A DNA stretch of 64,000 nucleotides, from assembly GCF_007846095.1 (NCBI RefSeq), contig NZ_VOEI01000007.1, positions 1 through 64,000 of the forward strand, read 5' to 3'. The position numbers and the translations under genes are program-made. Shown here piece by piece: positions 45,351 to 54,826 of this stretch (positions are counted from its first letter, which is position 1; each line of letters starts with the position of its first letter). Under the pieces are notes generated by a model, which was given only the letters and a program-made list of their open reading frames with translations, searched no databases and was not told where the DNA came from. Origin of the DNA: Mucilaginibacter achroorhodeus (lineage in GTDB: Bacteria; Bacteroidota; Bacteroidia; Sphingobacteriales; Sphingobacteriaceae).

Positions 45351-45382
45351 CAAACTTAGTATTCGGCCAAGCGAGCACCCAA
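45351..45382 (-). promoter_or_regulatory. Promoter of pckA
   Basis: TTG (45380-45382), 21 nt, then TAAGTTTG (45351-45358), a full match to the Bacteroidota consensus. The transcript would start near 45346, giving a leader of about 23 nt. Confidence 0.75.
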
Positions 45383-45482
45383 GCGATTAAAACCAATTAA
45401 TTTACAAGATGTACTTTTTACACCATATTTAATAAATTGACAAACAGCGATTTATAATATAATAAAAATTATTTCTGATACA

Positions 45483-45818
45483 CTATCCGCCAGCTTTCTT
45501 AACCCTATAGCCATCAGTTTGCAGCATGGCAAGCACTTTATCCCGAAAATCTCCTTGTAAAAGGATCTCTCCGTCCTTTACGGATCCGCCTACACCGCAC
45601 TTCCTTTTCAGCTTTTTGCCTATGGCATCAAGGTCGTTATCGGAACCAACAAAGCCGTTTATGCGCGTTACAAGTTTATTGCCCTTGATCCTATCAAGAA
45701 AGATCTTTAAATTTTGTTGGTGAGGCGGTAAGGTTTCCTGGTGGCCGCTCCCTTCTTCCTGGTATTGAAAGTCAGGGTCGGTAGAATACATGATGCCGGT
45801 AAAGTTTTTTTTTGCCAT
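45483..45818 (-). CDS. yciH: SUI1/YciH translation factor homologue
   Basis: A 111-residue protein whose C-terminal two thirds are the SUI1/eIF1 domain ([50 protein letters not shown] end). Relatives help select start codons or act in ribosome fidelity. It is followed by no gene for 130 nt and begins 6 nt after the lipid kinase, so both form one unit. Confidence 0.9.
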   Translation of the reverse strand: MAKKNFTGIMYSTDPDFQYQEEGSGHQETLPPHQQNLKIFLDRIKGNKLVTRINGFVGSDNDLDAIGKKLKRKCGVGGSVKDGEILLQGDFRDKVLAMLQTDGYRVKKAGG

Positions 45819-45824
45819 AACTGC

Positions 45825-46718
45825 TTAGTTATTATGATAAGAATCTCCAACTAAAACCTTTAGTGCAGATGGCACAACGTCAATATTAATATCAATATCT
45901 GCCGATTGCGGTTCGCCATCCAGGTGTATTGGCCCCGGCTGCACACGTGTAATATGCACATGCTTACCTTTTATGATCTCTACATACTTAGATTTATCAG
46001 CCGTTTTAAAAAACATCCTTAAGCCCATCTCCGGAAAGCGCCAAAGCGGGAAGGGTTTTATCACACATACATCAAGCAGGCCATCCTGTACAGATGCCGT
46101 TGGTGATACGTGTGCATTATTACCGTATTGGGAGGAATTGGCAATGCTAAGCATAAAAGCTTCGCGATCCAGTTCCTTTCCATCAACTTCTATATGATAT
46201 TCCTGCGAGCGGTATTGCGAGATCTCCTGTACAGAAGATTTAAAATAATTAACAAATCCCCGCTTATCCCCGCCCTGCGCAAAAACATGACTGATATGGG
46301 CGTCAAAACCCATCCCCGCCATATTAAAAAACCACTGATCGTTCATTTTGCCTGCATCTATCACAATGCTTCGGCCGGTATTCATGTTTTTGATAGCACC
46401 AACGGTATCCATCGGTATACCCAGAAACCGCGCCAGGCCATTGCCGGATCCAAATGGGATAACTGCCAGTTCGGTGTCAGTCTCGACTATGCCTGATGCT
46501 ATTTCATTAACAGTACCGTCGCCACCAACGGCTACGATGGTATCGTACTCACCCACGGCGGCAACAGCGAGGTCATGCGCGTGAAAAATACCAGTGGTAA
46601 ATTCAAAGTCATATTCAAATACAGATGGGTCAAGGTGTTCCTTTACCATCCCCGGCACGTTATCCTTTTTCTTTCCGCCTGATACAGGGTTGATGATAAA
46701 TAAAGCTTTCCTTTTCAA
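45825..46718 (-). CDS. Diacylglycerol/lipid kinase family protein (YegS-like)
   Basis: A 297-residue kinase of the DAGK catalytic family. It has NPVSGGKKK near the N terminus, the nucleotide motif VAVGGDGTVNEIASG and FGSGNGLARFLGIP, and the C-terminal HLDGE motif. Phosphorylates a lipid such as diacylglycerol or a sphingoid; the exact substrate is unknown. It is transcribed away from metK. Confidence 0.9.
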   Translation of the reverse strand: MKRKALFIINPVSGGKKKDNVPGMVKEHLDPSVFEYDFEFTTGIFHAHDLAVAAVGEYDTIVAVGGDGTVNEIASGIVETDTELAVIPFGSGNGLARFLGIPMDTVGAIKNMNTGRSIVIDAGKMNDQWFFNMAGMGFDAHISHVFAQGGDKRGFVNYFKSSVQEISQYRSQEYHIEVDGKELDREAFMLSIANSSQYGNNAHVSPTASVQDGLLDVCVIKPFPLWRFPEMGLRMFFKTADKSKYVEIIKGKHVHITRVQPGPIHLDGEPQSADIDINIDVVPSALKVLVGDSYHNN

Positions 46719-46737
46719 CTATCTATGTTTGAGCGGG

Positions 46738-46745
46738 CAAAAGTA
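46738..46745 (-). promoter_or_regulatory. -7 promoter element of the lipid kinase gene
   Basis: TACTTTTG fits TAnnTTTG, 20 nt before the start codon. No -33 TTG at the right spacing was found. Confidence 0.4.
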
Positions 46746-46775
46746 AATGTTTTTCGGCTTTGTGGAAAATTGTTT

Positions 46776-46783
46776 TATTTTTG
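46776..46783 (+). promoter_or_regulatory. -7 promoter element of metK
   Basis: TATTTTTG fits TAnnTTTG. The expected transcription start, about 46788-46790, coincides with the first bases of the riboswitch at 46790, which independently supports both. The -33 element is poor (TTTTC at 46751 is the nearest). Confidence 0.6.
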
Positions 46784-46789
46784 CCACCC

Positions 46790-46862
46790 GAAAGTGGACT
46801 GATTTAATGCTTTTGCAGCTTTGCAAATGCTGGATTGCAACCACGTAAAAAAGTGCTAACCC
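46790..46862 (+). promoter_or_regulatory. SAM-II-type riboswitch upstream of metK, with extended loop
   Basis: The core reads GTGG-a-CTGATTTAA (46794-46807) and, after an insertion, ATTGCAACCACGTAAAAAAGTGCTAA (from 46834 to 46859). This matches the SAM-II consensus (CUGAUUUAA, AUUGCA, CNCGU, GCUAA) as I know it from the metX RNA. GTGG (46794-46797) pairs with CCAC (46841-46844) as P1. Between them lies an additional hairpin, TTTGCA (46812-46817) with TGCAAA (46822-46827), not in the short form. metK begins 68 nt downstream. The ligand is expected to be S-adenosylmethionine, the product of MetK. Confidence 0.82.
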
Positions 46863-46930
46863 TGCTCTCCTTTTACAGCGTTTCAAATAAATCTCTTACC
46901 TTTCGGCTTTAACGTTTTATACATTATTAT

Positions 46931-48181
46931 ATGTCATATTTATTTACATCGGAGTCTGTTTCAGAAGGACATCCGGATAAAGTTGCCGACCAGATATCTG
47001 ACGCGTTAATTGATAATTTCCTGGCCTTTGATCCAGAATCAAAAGTGGCTTGCGAAACTTTGGTGACTACCGGCCAGGTGATACTTGCCGGCGAGGTAAA
47101 ATCAAAAACCTACTTAGACGTTCAAAAAATAGCCCGTGATGTGATCAACCGCATTGGTTACACCAAAGGCGAATATATGTTTGATGGTAACTCTTGTGGT
47201 GTACTATCGGCCATCCACGAGCAATCGCCTGATATTAACCAAGGTGTTGACCGCACAAGCAAAGAAGAGCAAGGCGCCGGCGACCAGGGTATGATGTTTG
47301 GCTACGCTACCAGCGAAACCGATAACTACATGCCGCTTGCATTGGATATTGCACACGCTTTATTGCGCGAGCTTGCTGCTATCCGCCGCGAAAATACCGA
47401 CATTAAATACCTTCGCCCTGATGCAAAATCTCAGGTGACTTTGGAGTATAACAACGACAACCAGCCGCAGCGCATTGATGCCATTGTAATATCAACCCAG
47501 CATGATGATTTTGCTGAAGAGAAAGAAATGTTAGAGAAGATCAAAAACGATATCATCAGCATTTTGATCCCTCGTGTTAAAGCTAAATACCCAAAATACG
47601 CACACTTCTTTAACAACGATATTAAATACCACATTAACCCAACCGGTAAATTTGTTATTGGTGGGCCGCACGGTGATACCGGTTTAACAGGCCGCAAGAT
47701 CATTGTAGACACTTACGGTGGTAAAGGCGCACATGGTGGTGGCGCATTCTCTGGTAAAGACCCGTCAAAGGTTGACCGCTCTGCAGCTTATGCAACCCGC
47801 CACATCGCTAAAAATCTGGTTGCTGCCGGCGTTTGCGGCGAAGTATTGGTACAGGTGTCGTACGCTATAGGTGTTGCACAGCCAATGGGTATTTACGTAA
47901 ATACTTACGGAACTGCTAAAGTTGGTTTAACCGATGGCGAGATCGCTAAAAAGGTTGAAGCTATCTTTAACATGACCCCATACGCTATCGAAACCCGCTT
48001 TAAACTGCGTAACCCTATCTACAGCGAAACTGCAGCTTACGGTCACTTCGGTCGCCCTAACGAAACGGTTACCAAATCATTTAACGCACACGATGGCAGC
48101 GTAGTTACCCGGGAAGTAGAACTATTTACATGGGAAAAGCTCGATTACGTAGATAAAGTAAAAAGCGCCTTTGGTTTGTAG
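46931..48181 (+). CDS. metK: S-adenosylmethionine synthase
   Basis: Makes S-adenosylmethionine from methionine and ATP. The 416-residue protein has [16 protein letters not shown], the [12 protein letters not shown] loop, [21 protein letters not shown] and the glycine loop [19 protein letters not shown]. Complete. A SAM-II-type riboswitch lies in its leader, so it is expected to be turned down when S-adenosylmethionine is abundant. A terminator follows. Confidence 0.97.
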   Translation: MSYLFTSESVSEGHPDKVADQISDALIDNFLAFDPESKVACETLVTTGQVILAGEVKSKTYLDVQKIARDVINRIGYTKGEYMFDGNSCGVLSAIHEQSPDINQGVDRTSKEEQGAGDQGMMFGYATSETDNYMPLALDIAHALLRELAAIRRENTDIKYLRPDAKSQVTLEYNNDNQPQRIDAIVISTQHDDFAEEKEMLEKIKNDIISILIPRVKAKYPKYAHFFNNDIKYHINPTGKFVIGGPHGDTGLTGRKIIVDTYGGKGAHGGGAFSGKDPSKVDRSAAYATRHIAKNLVAAGVCGEVLVQVSYAIGVAQPMGIYVNTYGTAKVGLTDGEIAKKVEAIFNMTPYAIETRFKLRNPIYSETAAYGHFGRPNETVTKSFNAHDGSVVTREVELFTWEKLDYVDKVKSAFGL

Positions 48182-48205
48182 TAACCAAAACTAATAAACA
48201 TTATT

Positions 48206-48235
48206 AAAGGCGTACCCAATCAGCGGTGCGCCTTT
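48206..48235 (+). terminator. Terminator of metK
   Basis: 11-bp stem AAAGGCGTACC (48206-48216) and GGTGCGCCTTT (48225-48235), one G-U pair, 8-nt loop, then a T-run. It lies 25 nt after the metK stop. Confidence 0.9.
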
Positions 48236-48255
48236 TTTGTTACAATAGAAATCTC

Positions 48256-49185
48256 ATGACTAATAAAACCCCATCACCATTACTGGTAGCATTTGCTTTC
48301 TTCGCAATTTATGTGGTGTGGGGTGCCACATATCTGGCGGTTATTTACGGATTAAAAACCATACCACCGTTTATATTGGTGGGCTTGCGTTATACTGCCG
48401 CCGGGCTGATATTGTTGGCATGGTGCAAGCTCAAAAAAGAGAAACTCCCCGAGTGGAAATACCTTTGGCGGCATGCCCTCAGCGGCACTATGATGCTGGT
48501 GGGCGGCACGGGCATGATAGCCTGGGCTGAACAATACATCAACTCAGGGCAGGCAGCTATACTGGTGGCTACCGAGCCGCTGATCTTCTTACTGGTTGAT
48601 AAAAAACGCTGGCCCGAATATTTTTCCAACAAATACATTTTGAGCGGACTGACCATAGGCTTTACCGGCATATTTCTTTTTCTGAAACTCGGTGTCACCG
48701 AAACCAGCACCTCATCAATGACTGTTATTGCAAGCATAGTAGTTATTATCAGTGCGCTTATCTGGGTGCTGGGTTCACTGATCACTAAAGATGCTGAAGG
48801 GAATAGCTCAACCACCATGAACGCCTCGGTGCAATTGATTGCCGGGGGAATAGCCTGTGCTATAGTTGTATTAATAAAAAGCGAATATGTTGGCTTCTCG
48901 TTTGATCAAGTAAGTGCTGAAAGCTGGGGCGGGCTGCTTTTTCTTATCGTTATGGGATCGTTGGTTGCTTACCTGTCGTTTATCTGGCTTATAACCATTA
49001 AGCCGCCAGCTATTGTAAGTACGCATACCTATGTTAATCCGGTTGTGGCAGTGCTGCTCGGCTGGTTATTCATAAACGAGCCCGTAAACATGCAGCAGCT
49101 CTTGTGCCTTATTATTATCCTTGTGGGGATATTAATGGTTAACCTGCCTGCTTACATGAAAAAGAAAGCCGAAACGCCTGCCTGA
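48256..49185 (+). CDS. EamA/DMT family transporter
   Basis: A 309-residue protein with ten predicted membrane helices in two EamA repeats, with the WGATYLAV and a later YVNPVVAVLLGWLF block typical of drug/metabolite transporters. ATG 48256 is chosen since the earlier in-frame start lies inside the metK terminator. Substrate unknown. Confidence 0.9.
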   Translation: MTNKTPSPLLVAFAFFAIYVVWGATYLAVIYGLKTIPPFILVGLRYTAAGLILLAWCKLKKEKLPEWKYLWRHALSGTMMLVGGTGMIAWAEQYINSGQAAILVATEPLIFLLVDKKRWPEYFSNKYILSGLTIGFTGIFLFLKLGVTETSTSSMTVIASIVVIISALIWVLGSLITKDAEGNSSTTMNASVQLIAGGIACAIVVLIKSEYVGFSFDQVSAESWGGLLFLIVMGSLVAYLSFIWLITIKPPAIVSTHTYVNPVVAVLLGWLFINEPVNMQQLLCLIIILVGILMVNLPAYMKKKAETPA

Positions 49186-49224
49186 TCTATCTCATTAGCA
49201 AATTATTTCTTGCATCTTTAAGCT

Positions 49225-50082
49225 ATGAACGATCTTAACATCATCGGTATAGACCTTGGAGCAACAAATGTTCGCGGAGCCATTGTGACCAACGGAAAAC
49301 TATCCACTATCTCTTCATCGCCTATCCAAAGCCAGGGCAGCGAAGATGATGTATTAGGTGACATTTGCAAAATTATTAACCAACTATTAATGCAACAACC
49401 TGCTGAAGCCATAGGCGTTGGTGTACCCAGCATGGTTGATGTTAAAGAAGGCATTGTTTATGATGTACAAAACATACCATCTTGGAAAGAGGTGCATTTA
49501 AAGAAATACCTGGAAGACAAATACCAAATACCGGTTTATGTAAACAACGATGCCAATTGCTTTGCCATTGGCGAATATTATTATGGCAAAGGCAAAGGCC
49601 AGGAGAATATCTTGGGACTTACCCTGGGTACGGGCCTGGGTGCAGGAGTTATTGTTAACAGGCATCTTTACAGCGGCCGCAATTGCGGAGCGGGCGAATT
49701 TGGTTTACTGCCTTACAAAGACAGCGTTTTAGATTTTTATGCCGGAGGTTCTTTCTTTACCATTACAAACGGAATAGACGGCAAAAAAGTCTACAAAAAG
49801 GCTTTTGAAAATGATGAGAAAGCCCTTTCCCTGTATGCCGAATACGGTACAAACTTAGGCTATGCGATAAAGGCAGTGATGTATACCTACGACCCCGAGC
49901 TGATTGTTTTAGGCGGATCGGTAAGCAAGGCCTTCCCTTTTTTTGAAAGAACCATGTGGGATGAGATCAAAACCCTGGCCTACCCCCGAGCAGTTGAAAA
50001 TCTACGCGTCGAAGTATCTGAGCTGGACAATAGCGGCATATTGGGAGCAGCAGCGCTTTATTTAGATTCTGCAGGTATATAA
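49225..50082 (+). CDS. ROK family sugar kinase lacking the zinc motif
   Basis: A 285-residue ATP-dependent sugar kinase of the ROK fold: phosphate-1 motif GIDLGATNVRG, the VNNDANC active site with the catalytic aspartate, the LGLTLGTGLGAG motif and the adenosine motif VLGGSVSKAF. The usual GH-x-V and C-x-C-x4-C-x-E zinc ligands after the GAGEFG stretch are absent. Most likely a glucokinase, but specificity is not proven. Confidence 0.85.
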   Translation: MNDLNIIGIDLGATNVRGAIVTNGKLSTISSSPIQSQGSEDDVLGDICKIINQLLMQQPAEAIGVGVPSMVDVKEGIVYDVQNIPSWKEVHLKKYLEDKYQIPVYVNNDANCFAIGEYYYGKGKGQENILGLTLGTGLGAGVIVNRHLYSGRNCGAGEFGLLPYKDSVLDFYAGGSFFTITNGIDGKKVYKKAFENDEKALSLYAEYGTNLGYAIKAVMYTYDPELIVLGGSVSKAFPFFERTMWDEIKTLAYPRAVENLRVEVSELDNSGILGAAALYLDSAGI

Positions 50083-50086
50083 AAAC

Positions 50087-50119
50087 GAAATCCCCCTACG
50101 CTCGCCGTCGGGGGATTTC
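50087..50119. terminator. Hairpin after the ROK kinase
   Basis: 10-bp stem GAAATCCCCC (50087-50096) and GGGGGATTTC (50110-50119), 13-nt loop. No T-run follows, so termination may be weak. The rest of the gap to 50336 is AT-rich and shows nothing else. Confidence 0.6.
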
Positions 50120-50336
50120 AACCTAAACCTTATCACAATTACCCGGCAAGGATGCCGGTATAATGAACTGCAAAGTAATAACTAAAATTTGTCTTTACAG
50201 CTTTTTAATGAAAATCTAATTTCATAAAGTAAAATAATATCAGATTACTCTAAATCCCCCTAAAAAATGCATTTGTTTTGTTATGGATAAGTTTAAATAA
50301 TATGCAAAACATATCCATAATAATAATATTAATTAT

Positions 50337-51872
50337 TTATAAGCTTACACCTGTTAACAGGTCCTCTTTACCCTTTTCAAAACTATTAGCGTGGTGAATG
50401 GTAAGCTGGTTATTATTAAAGTTGCAAATAAATGTTTCCGTATGCGGGCTCTCGATATATCGCAGTGTAAGTTGCAACGTGTGGTCGTCTTTCCAAGTAT
50501 AGCTGCCTGCCACCTTAGCCGGTGATAGCATCGTTCTTATTTCCCTGAGTGCACCAGTCAATGACGAACCAGGCTTATTTGTTTGATCCAGGTGCCATGC
50601 GCCGTTTCCAAATGCCAAAGCATAATTTGCTGTGTCGCCTTTAATTGCTACGAGGCATTCGCCATTTGATTCAGTAATGTTAATGCTGCTAAATTTTAAC
50701 CTGTTAGCCTTGAGTGAATAGCTTTTACCGTTGATGGTTTTAAAGAAACTATTATCACTTTTAGGTGCCGGTTTAAGTGCCAAGGCGTCAATTGCTTTCC
50801 TAAGTTCTATATCAACCGGTTCGTTCTGCGCAAGTTTACCAGGCTTCATGGCAGGCAACAGGTGTTTCCAAACCAGGTTTATCTCCTCTTGCATATCGGT
50901 TGTTTCTGCGGTAATGGCAAGTACGGCATCCTGGTCAGGCATCACAATCATGTACTGACCAAAAGCGCCATCGCCCCGGTAAGCGTTGTTTCGGCAGCGC
51001 CACATCTGGTAGCAATAACCTTGCTCCCAATCGCTTGAATCTCTTTTTGCTTTCGGCATATCAGGATGCTGAATGATCTTAACGCTGCTTGCCTCTTCCA
51101 CCCATCCCTTCGGTAAAAGTTGTTTGCCGTTCCACTTGCCTTTTTGCAGAAACAATTGGGCAAACTTGGCCATATCTTCGGTCTTTACACGTAATCCCCA
51201 GCCACCGGTATTTATCCCTTTAGGATCGGTTTCCCAATCTATTCCTGTAATGCCAAGTGGTTCAAACAAACGTGGCTTTAAATATTGCAGCACGGTTTGC
51301 CCGGTAACCTTTTGTACAATAGCAGAAAGCATGTAAGTACCTACTGAGTTATACAGGAAAACGGTACCCGGTTTATGCACAATGGGGGCGGCTAAAAATC
51401 CTCTTACCCAATTGGTATCTATCCCAACCCAAATAGGTTCCGGGTCTTGCCCATCTGCCATCATTAGTACATCCTTAACGGTTAGTGCAGCTAAATTGTC
51501 GCTTACCTTGGCTGGTAATTGATCAGGGAAGAATGAGATAACTTTATCTGTGAGCTTCAATTTGTTCTCCCCAATGGCAAAACCTACGGCAGTAGCTGTA
51601 AAACTTTTACTGCACGAGTATAGCGTATGCCTCAGATCGGGGCGGTACGGGTTCCACCACGCCTCAGCAATCACTTTGCCATGCCTAAGCAGCATAAAGC
51701 TGTGGAATTCTGTTTTACTGGTTTTAGTAGCATTTACAAAGTTGAGTATTCCCTGCGGATCTACGCCTTCAGCCTCAGGAGAACTATGAGGTAAATGCTG
51801 TGCGCTTAGCGAAAATATGGTAGCAACCTGCAGCGTTGCAAGGCAAAGGGTAGCACGTAAAAATGATAGCAT
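50337..51872 (-). CDS. Secreted serine hydrolase, beta-lactamase class C-like
   Basis: A 511-residue exported protein (signal peptide about 1-24). The class C fold is shown by the catalytic S-x-x-K motif (S86, K89 in YSCSKSF), the FLYNSVGTY segment with the conserved tyrosine, and a C-terminal lipocalin-like tail after about 400. More likely an esterase or peptidase than a lactam-resistance enzyme. It stands alone. Confidence 0.85.
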   Translation of the reverse strand: MLSFLRATLCLATLQVATIFSLSAQHLPHSSPEAEGVDPQGILNFVNATKTSKTEFHSFMLLRHGKVIAEAWWNPYRPDLRHTLYSCSKSFTATAVGFAIGENKLKLTDKVISFFPDQLPAKVSDNLAALTVKDVLMMADGQDPEPIWVGIDTNWVRGFLAAPIVHKPGTVFLYNSVGTYMLSAIVQKVTGQTVLQYLKPRLFEPLGITGIDWETDPKGINTGGWGLRVKTEDMAKFAQLFLQKGKWNGKQLLPKGWVEEASSVKIIQHPDMPKAKRDSSDWEQGYCYQMWRCRNNAYRGDGAFGQYMIVMPDQDAVLAITAETTDMQEEINLVWKHLLPAMKPGKLAQNEPVDIELRKAIDALALKPAPKSDNSFFKTINGKSYSLKANRLKFSSINITESNGECLVAIKGDTANYALAFGNGAWHLDQTNKPGSSLTGALREIRTMLSPAKVAGSYTWKDDHTLQLTLRYIESPHTETFICNFNNNQLTIHHANSFEKGKEDLLTGVSL

Positions 51873-51930
51873 AACGGTTGATGTTGATTTTCTAAATTAC
51901 ACAATCAACAGTATACCTCAAAGCCACAAC

Positions 51931-53679
51931 TTACACAGGCAAGCTAAATGCAAACGTGCTGCCCTCGCCAATGGCGCTCTTAAGCCATATTTTGCCATTC
52001 TGCGCTTCTATAAAATCTTTAGAGATAGCCAGGCCCAATCCGGAGCCTGATTTATTTTGCCCGTCAGTAGGCACCTGGAAATATCTGTCGAACAAGCGTT
52101 TTTGATACTTTTCATCTATTCCCTTACCGGTATCAGTTACCGAGAATTCAACCTCTGTTCCTTTATTTTTAACAGCAATTACCACCTTTGACCGCTCTGA
52201 ACTATACCTTAGCGCGTTTGATAAAAAGTTGACCAACACCCATGCGGTCTTTTCTACATCGGCATTTACATCAGGGAGGTTGTCATCTTTTACCACTTCC
52301 AGCTTAACACCTTTTTGCTCTGCCTGGAAGTTTACTGATTCAATGGCGTAATCAACTATTTTAGTAGGATCAACAGGTATAAAATTCAATTGAATGTTAC
52401 CGGTCTCTACCTGCGACAGCTCCAGCAACTCACTGGTTATTTTTAGCAGGCGGTCGCTGTCATCATTAATGTGCTCCAGTAACTGCTGCTGCTCGGCGTT
52501 CATCTGGCCAACACGCTCATCCTTCATCAGCTTTAAGCTCATCTTAATTGATGAGATTGGCGTTTTTAATTCGTGCGAGATGGTAGCGATAAAGTTTGTT
52601 TTTGCCTCATCACGTTCCTTAAATTCGGTGATGTTGCGTAGGATGTAAACCTTACCGGCAGATGTTTTGGCGATATTAAGCGGCCTTGATATATTGCTTT
52701 CCATATTAGGTACATGGATCTCGCGTGTTTCTAACTGGAAATAAGAATCCTTTCCGTCAACTACTATCTTAAACGGCTTTCCGGCTTTGCTGTCATTGAT
52801 GATGGATTTGAACAGGTCGTTATCTCTTGAGATGGAAGCAACGGTACCCGAGACAATTTTATCGCTATTAATGCTGAGTATTTTCTTAGCCGCGGTATTA
52901 ATGAACAGTATCTCCTGCTTTTCGTTTATACCGATGATGGCATCGTGCATCTGCTCGATGATGGTTTCGATACGCAGCTTTTCAGACATGATCCTGGAAA
53001 GGTTACTGTTCTCCCACTCATTTAAGCGCTCGGCCATTTCGTTGAAGGCGTTACCCACTTCGGCAAACTCATCATCTTTATTAAAGTGTATGCGTTCTTT
53101 GTAGTTACGCGGACCAATAGCTCGTATACCAGTTAGCAACCTGTTTAACGGATTGATGATAAAGCCCGGGAAATTTACCGCAAATGTGAAAAGGATAACG
53201 AACGCCAGCAAACTGGCAAAACCTAATACGGTAAGCGATTCGTCTACAGATGTCCGCGCCATATCGTTCTTACGCACAATTGCGTTCATGTTAATTACTT
53301 CAACTACGCGCAGATATTTTCTTACGTGCTTTACCGCAGTATCTATCTTCGAATCAGAACCGCCAGATGCCTGCAAAACATTGTAAGTCGCGCTTAAGCT
53401 ATCGGCGGCTTGTCGTTCGCCTTTTTCGGTGATATTGTGCTGCTCTTTTAAAAGCGCCGCCTTAAACTTTGTATCTAACGCGGGTGCAAGCGGCAGGGAA
53501 TTATCGTCAAGCAAACTTCGCATTTCGCGGCAGTAGCTTAAACTTTCATAGTTATCCTTAAGAATGCCTTTGGCGCTGTTGGATATCTGGTTGATGTAGA
53601 ACAGTGATGAAGCACCAAAAAACATCACCACCAAAAACAGAAAGCCGAAGCCTAACCGTAGTTTATTTTTTACTCTCAT
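51931..53679 (-). CDS. Sensor histidine kinase of the kdp locus
   Basis: A 582-residue membrane kinase. Segments at 10-29 and 149-172 flank a sensory domain; HAMP (172-226), PAS (240-355), HisKA with H369 in ATISHELKTP, and an ATPase domain with N, G1 and G2 boxes (DTGKGID, GSGLGLAISKDF) follow. Its ATG overlaps the kdpD-like stop (ATGA). It replaces the fused KdpD kinase half and probably pairs with the sigma-54 regulator upstream. Confidence 0.9.
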   Translation of the reverse strand: MRVKNKLRLGFGFLFLVVMFFGASSLFYINQISNSAKGILKDNYESLSYCREMRSLLDDNSLPLAPALDTKFKAALLKEQHNITEKGERQAADSLSATYNVLQASGGSDSKIDTAVKHVRKYLRVVEVINMNAIVRKNDMARTSVDESLTVLGFASLLAFVILFTFAVNFPGFIINPLNRLLTGIRAIGPRNYKERIHFNKDDEFAEVGNAFNEMAERLNEWENSNLSRIMSEKLRIETIIEQMHDAIIGINEKQEILFINTAAKKILSINSDKIVSGTVASISRDNDLFKSIINDSKAGKPFKIVVDGKDSYFQLETREIHVPNMESNISRPLNIAKTSAGKVYILRNITEFKERDEAKTNFIATISHELKTPISSIKMSLKLMKDERVGQMNAEQQQLLEHINDDSDRLLKITSELLELSQVETGNIQLNFIPVDPTKIVDYAIESVNFQAEQKGVKLEVVKDDNLPDVNADVEKTAWVLVNFLSNALRYSSERSKVVIAVKNKGTEVEFSVTDTGKGIDEKYQKRLFDRYFQVPTDGQNKSGSGLGLAISKDFIEAQNGKIWLKSAIGEGSTFAFSLPV

Positions 53680-54809
53680 GATAGTATTACTAAATCAGTT
53701 TCTCTGGCTGCTATATTTTTCAGCAGCTCGTTAAATACCGTTGTTTTCAGGATAACCTGCCACAAGTTTAGGTGTGGTTTACCAATGCAAATGGTGGTGA
53801 TGTCCCGCTCTTCTGCAACCTGTATAATGGTTTGGGTAATACGGTCACTTTTTAGTTTTATTACCTCTGCTCCCAACTCTATTGCCAGCTTAAAATTATT
53901 AATTAAATGGCGCTGCTTATCTAGTTTTATGCGTTCCATACTTTCACTGCTCTGCTGTACATATAGCACTATCCACGGCGAACGATAATATGAGGCCAGC
54001 CTGGCTGTTTTACGTATAACGATCTTGGCGGTTTCGGCATTGGTTGATATGCAGGCCAGGAAACGCTCGGGCCTCAGTTTTATCTGCCGCGGAACTTCGA
54101 TATCTATCTTACGCTCCAGGTAGTGTGCAACTTCCTTTAAGGCTATCTCGCGCAGTTGTAAGATCTTATCATTTTGGAAAAAATTCTCTAAAGCCCGCTT
54201 TATTTTGCTGCTATCGTAGATCTTACCATCCTTTAATCGATCTATCAACTCATCGGCGGTAAGATCGATATTTACAATTTCGTCAGCCGTTTCCAGTATT
54301 TTATCCGGTATACGTTCTGTAATAGGGATGCCGGTTATTTCTTCAATCTCTTCATTTAGGCTCTCTAAATGCTGAATGTTTACCGCCGTGATAACACTTA
54401 TCCCGGCCTCTAAAATATCAAATACATCCTGCCAGCGCTTGCTATTCTTGCTGCCCTCGATGTTGCTGTGAGCCAGCTCGTCGACAACCACAACCTCGGG
54501 GTGACTGTTCAGAATAGCTTGCAGGTCCATTTCCTCAAGCTCTTTGCCCTTGTAAAATATCTTACGCCTTTCAATAACACTGAGACCCGCCAGCAATGCG
54601 TGGGTCTCAGTGCGGTTATGTGTTTCAACAAAACCAATTTGTACGCCTATGCCATTGCGTTTTAACGCATGGGCCTCCTGCAGCATTCGGTAGGTTTTAC
54701 CCACACCGGCGCTCATGCCAATATAAACCTTGAGCTTGCCCCGGCGCGATTTCTTAACCAGATCTATAAAATCCTTTACCGAATTACCATTGCTTGGGTC
54801 TTGTGGCAT
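53676..54809 (-). CDS. kdpD: KdpD N-terminal sensor protein (KdpD + USP domains)
   Basis: A 377-residue protein equal to the cytoplasmic front half of KdpD. The Walker A motif GMSAGVGKT (31-39) and the VVDELAHSN segment define the KdpD domain; a USP-like domain fills about 250-375. The membrane domain and kinase domain are missing; the kinase is encoded next to it. I recall this split arrangement in other Bacteroidota. Confidence 0.92.
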   Translation of the reverse strand: MPQDPSNGNSVKDFIDLVKKSRRGKLKVYIGMSAGVGKTYRMLQEAHALKRNGIGVQIGFVETHNRTETHALLAGLSVIERRKIFYKGKELEEMDLQAILNSHPEVVVVDELAHSNIEGSKNSKRWQDVFDILEAGISVITAVNIQHLESLNEEIEEITGIPITERIPDKILETADEIVNIDLTADELIDRLKDGKIYDSSKIKRALENFFQNDKILQLREIALKEVAHYLERKIDIEVPRQIKLRPERFLACISTNAETAKIVIRKTARLASYYRSPWIVLYVQQSSESMERIKLDKQRHLINNFKLAIELGAEVIKLKSDRITQTIIQVAEERDITTICIGKPHLNLWQVILKTTVFNELLKNIAARETDLVILS

Positions 54810-54826
54810 TTTCTGTTTGTTAACTG

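Noticed and set aside
48226..48255. Earlier start for the EamA transporter gene
   Set aside because: It lies within the metK terminator hairpin; ATG 48256 gives a normal length.
50337..51872. Antibiotic-resistance beta-lactamase
   Set aside because: The SxxK fold is shared by esterases and peptidases; the long C-terminal domain and context do not favour resistance.
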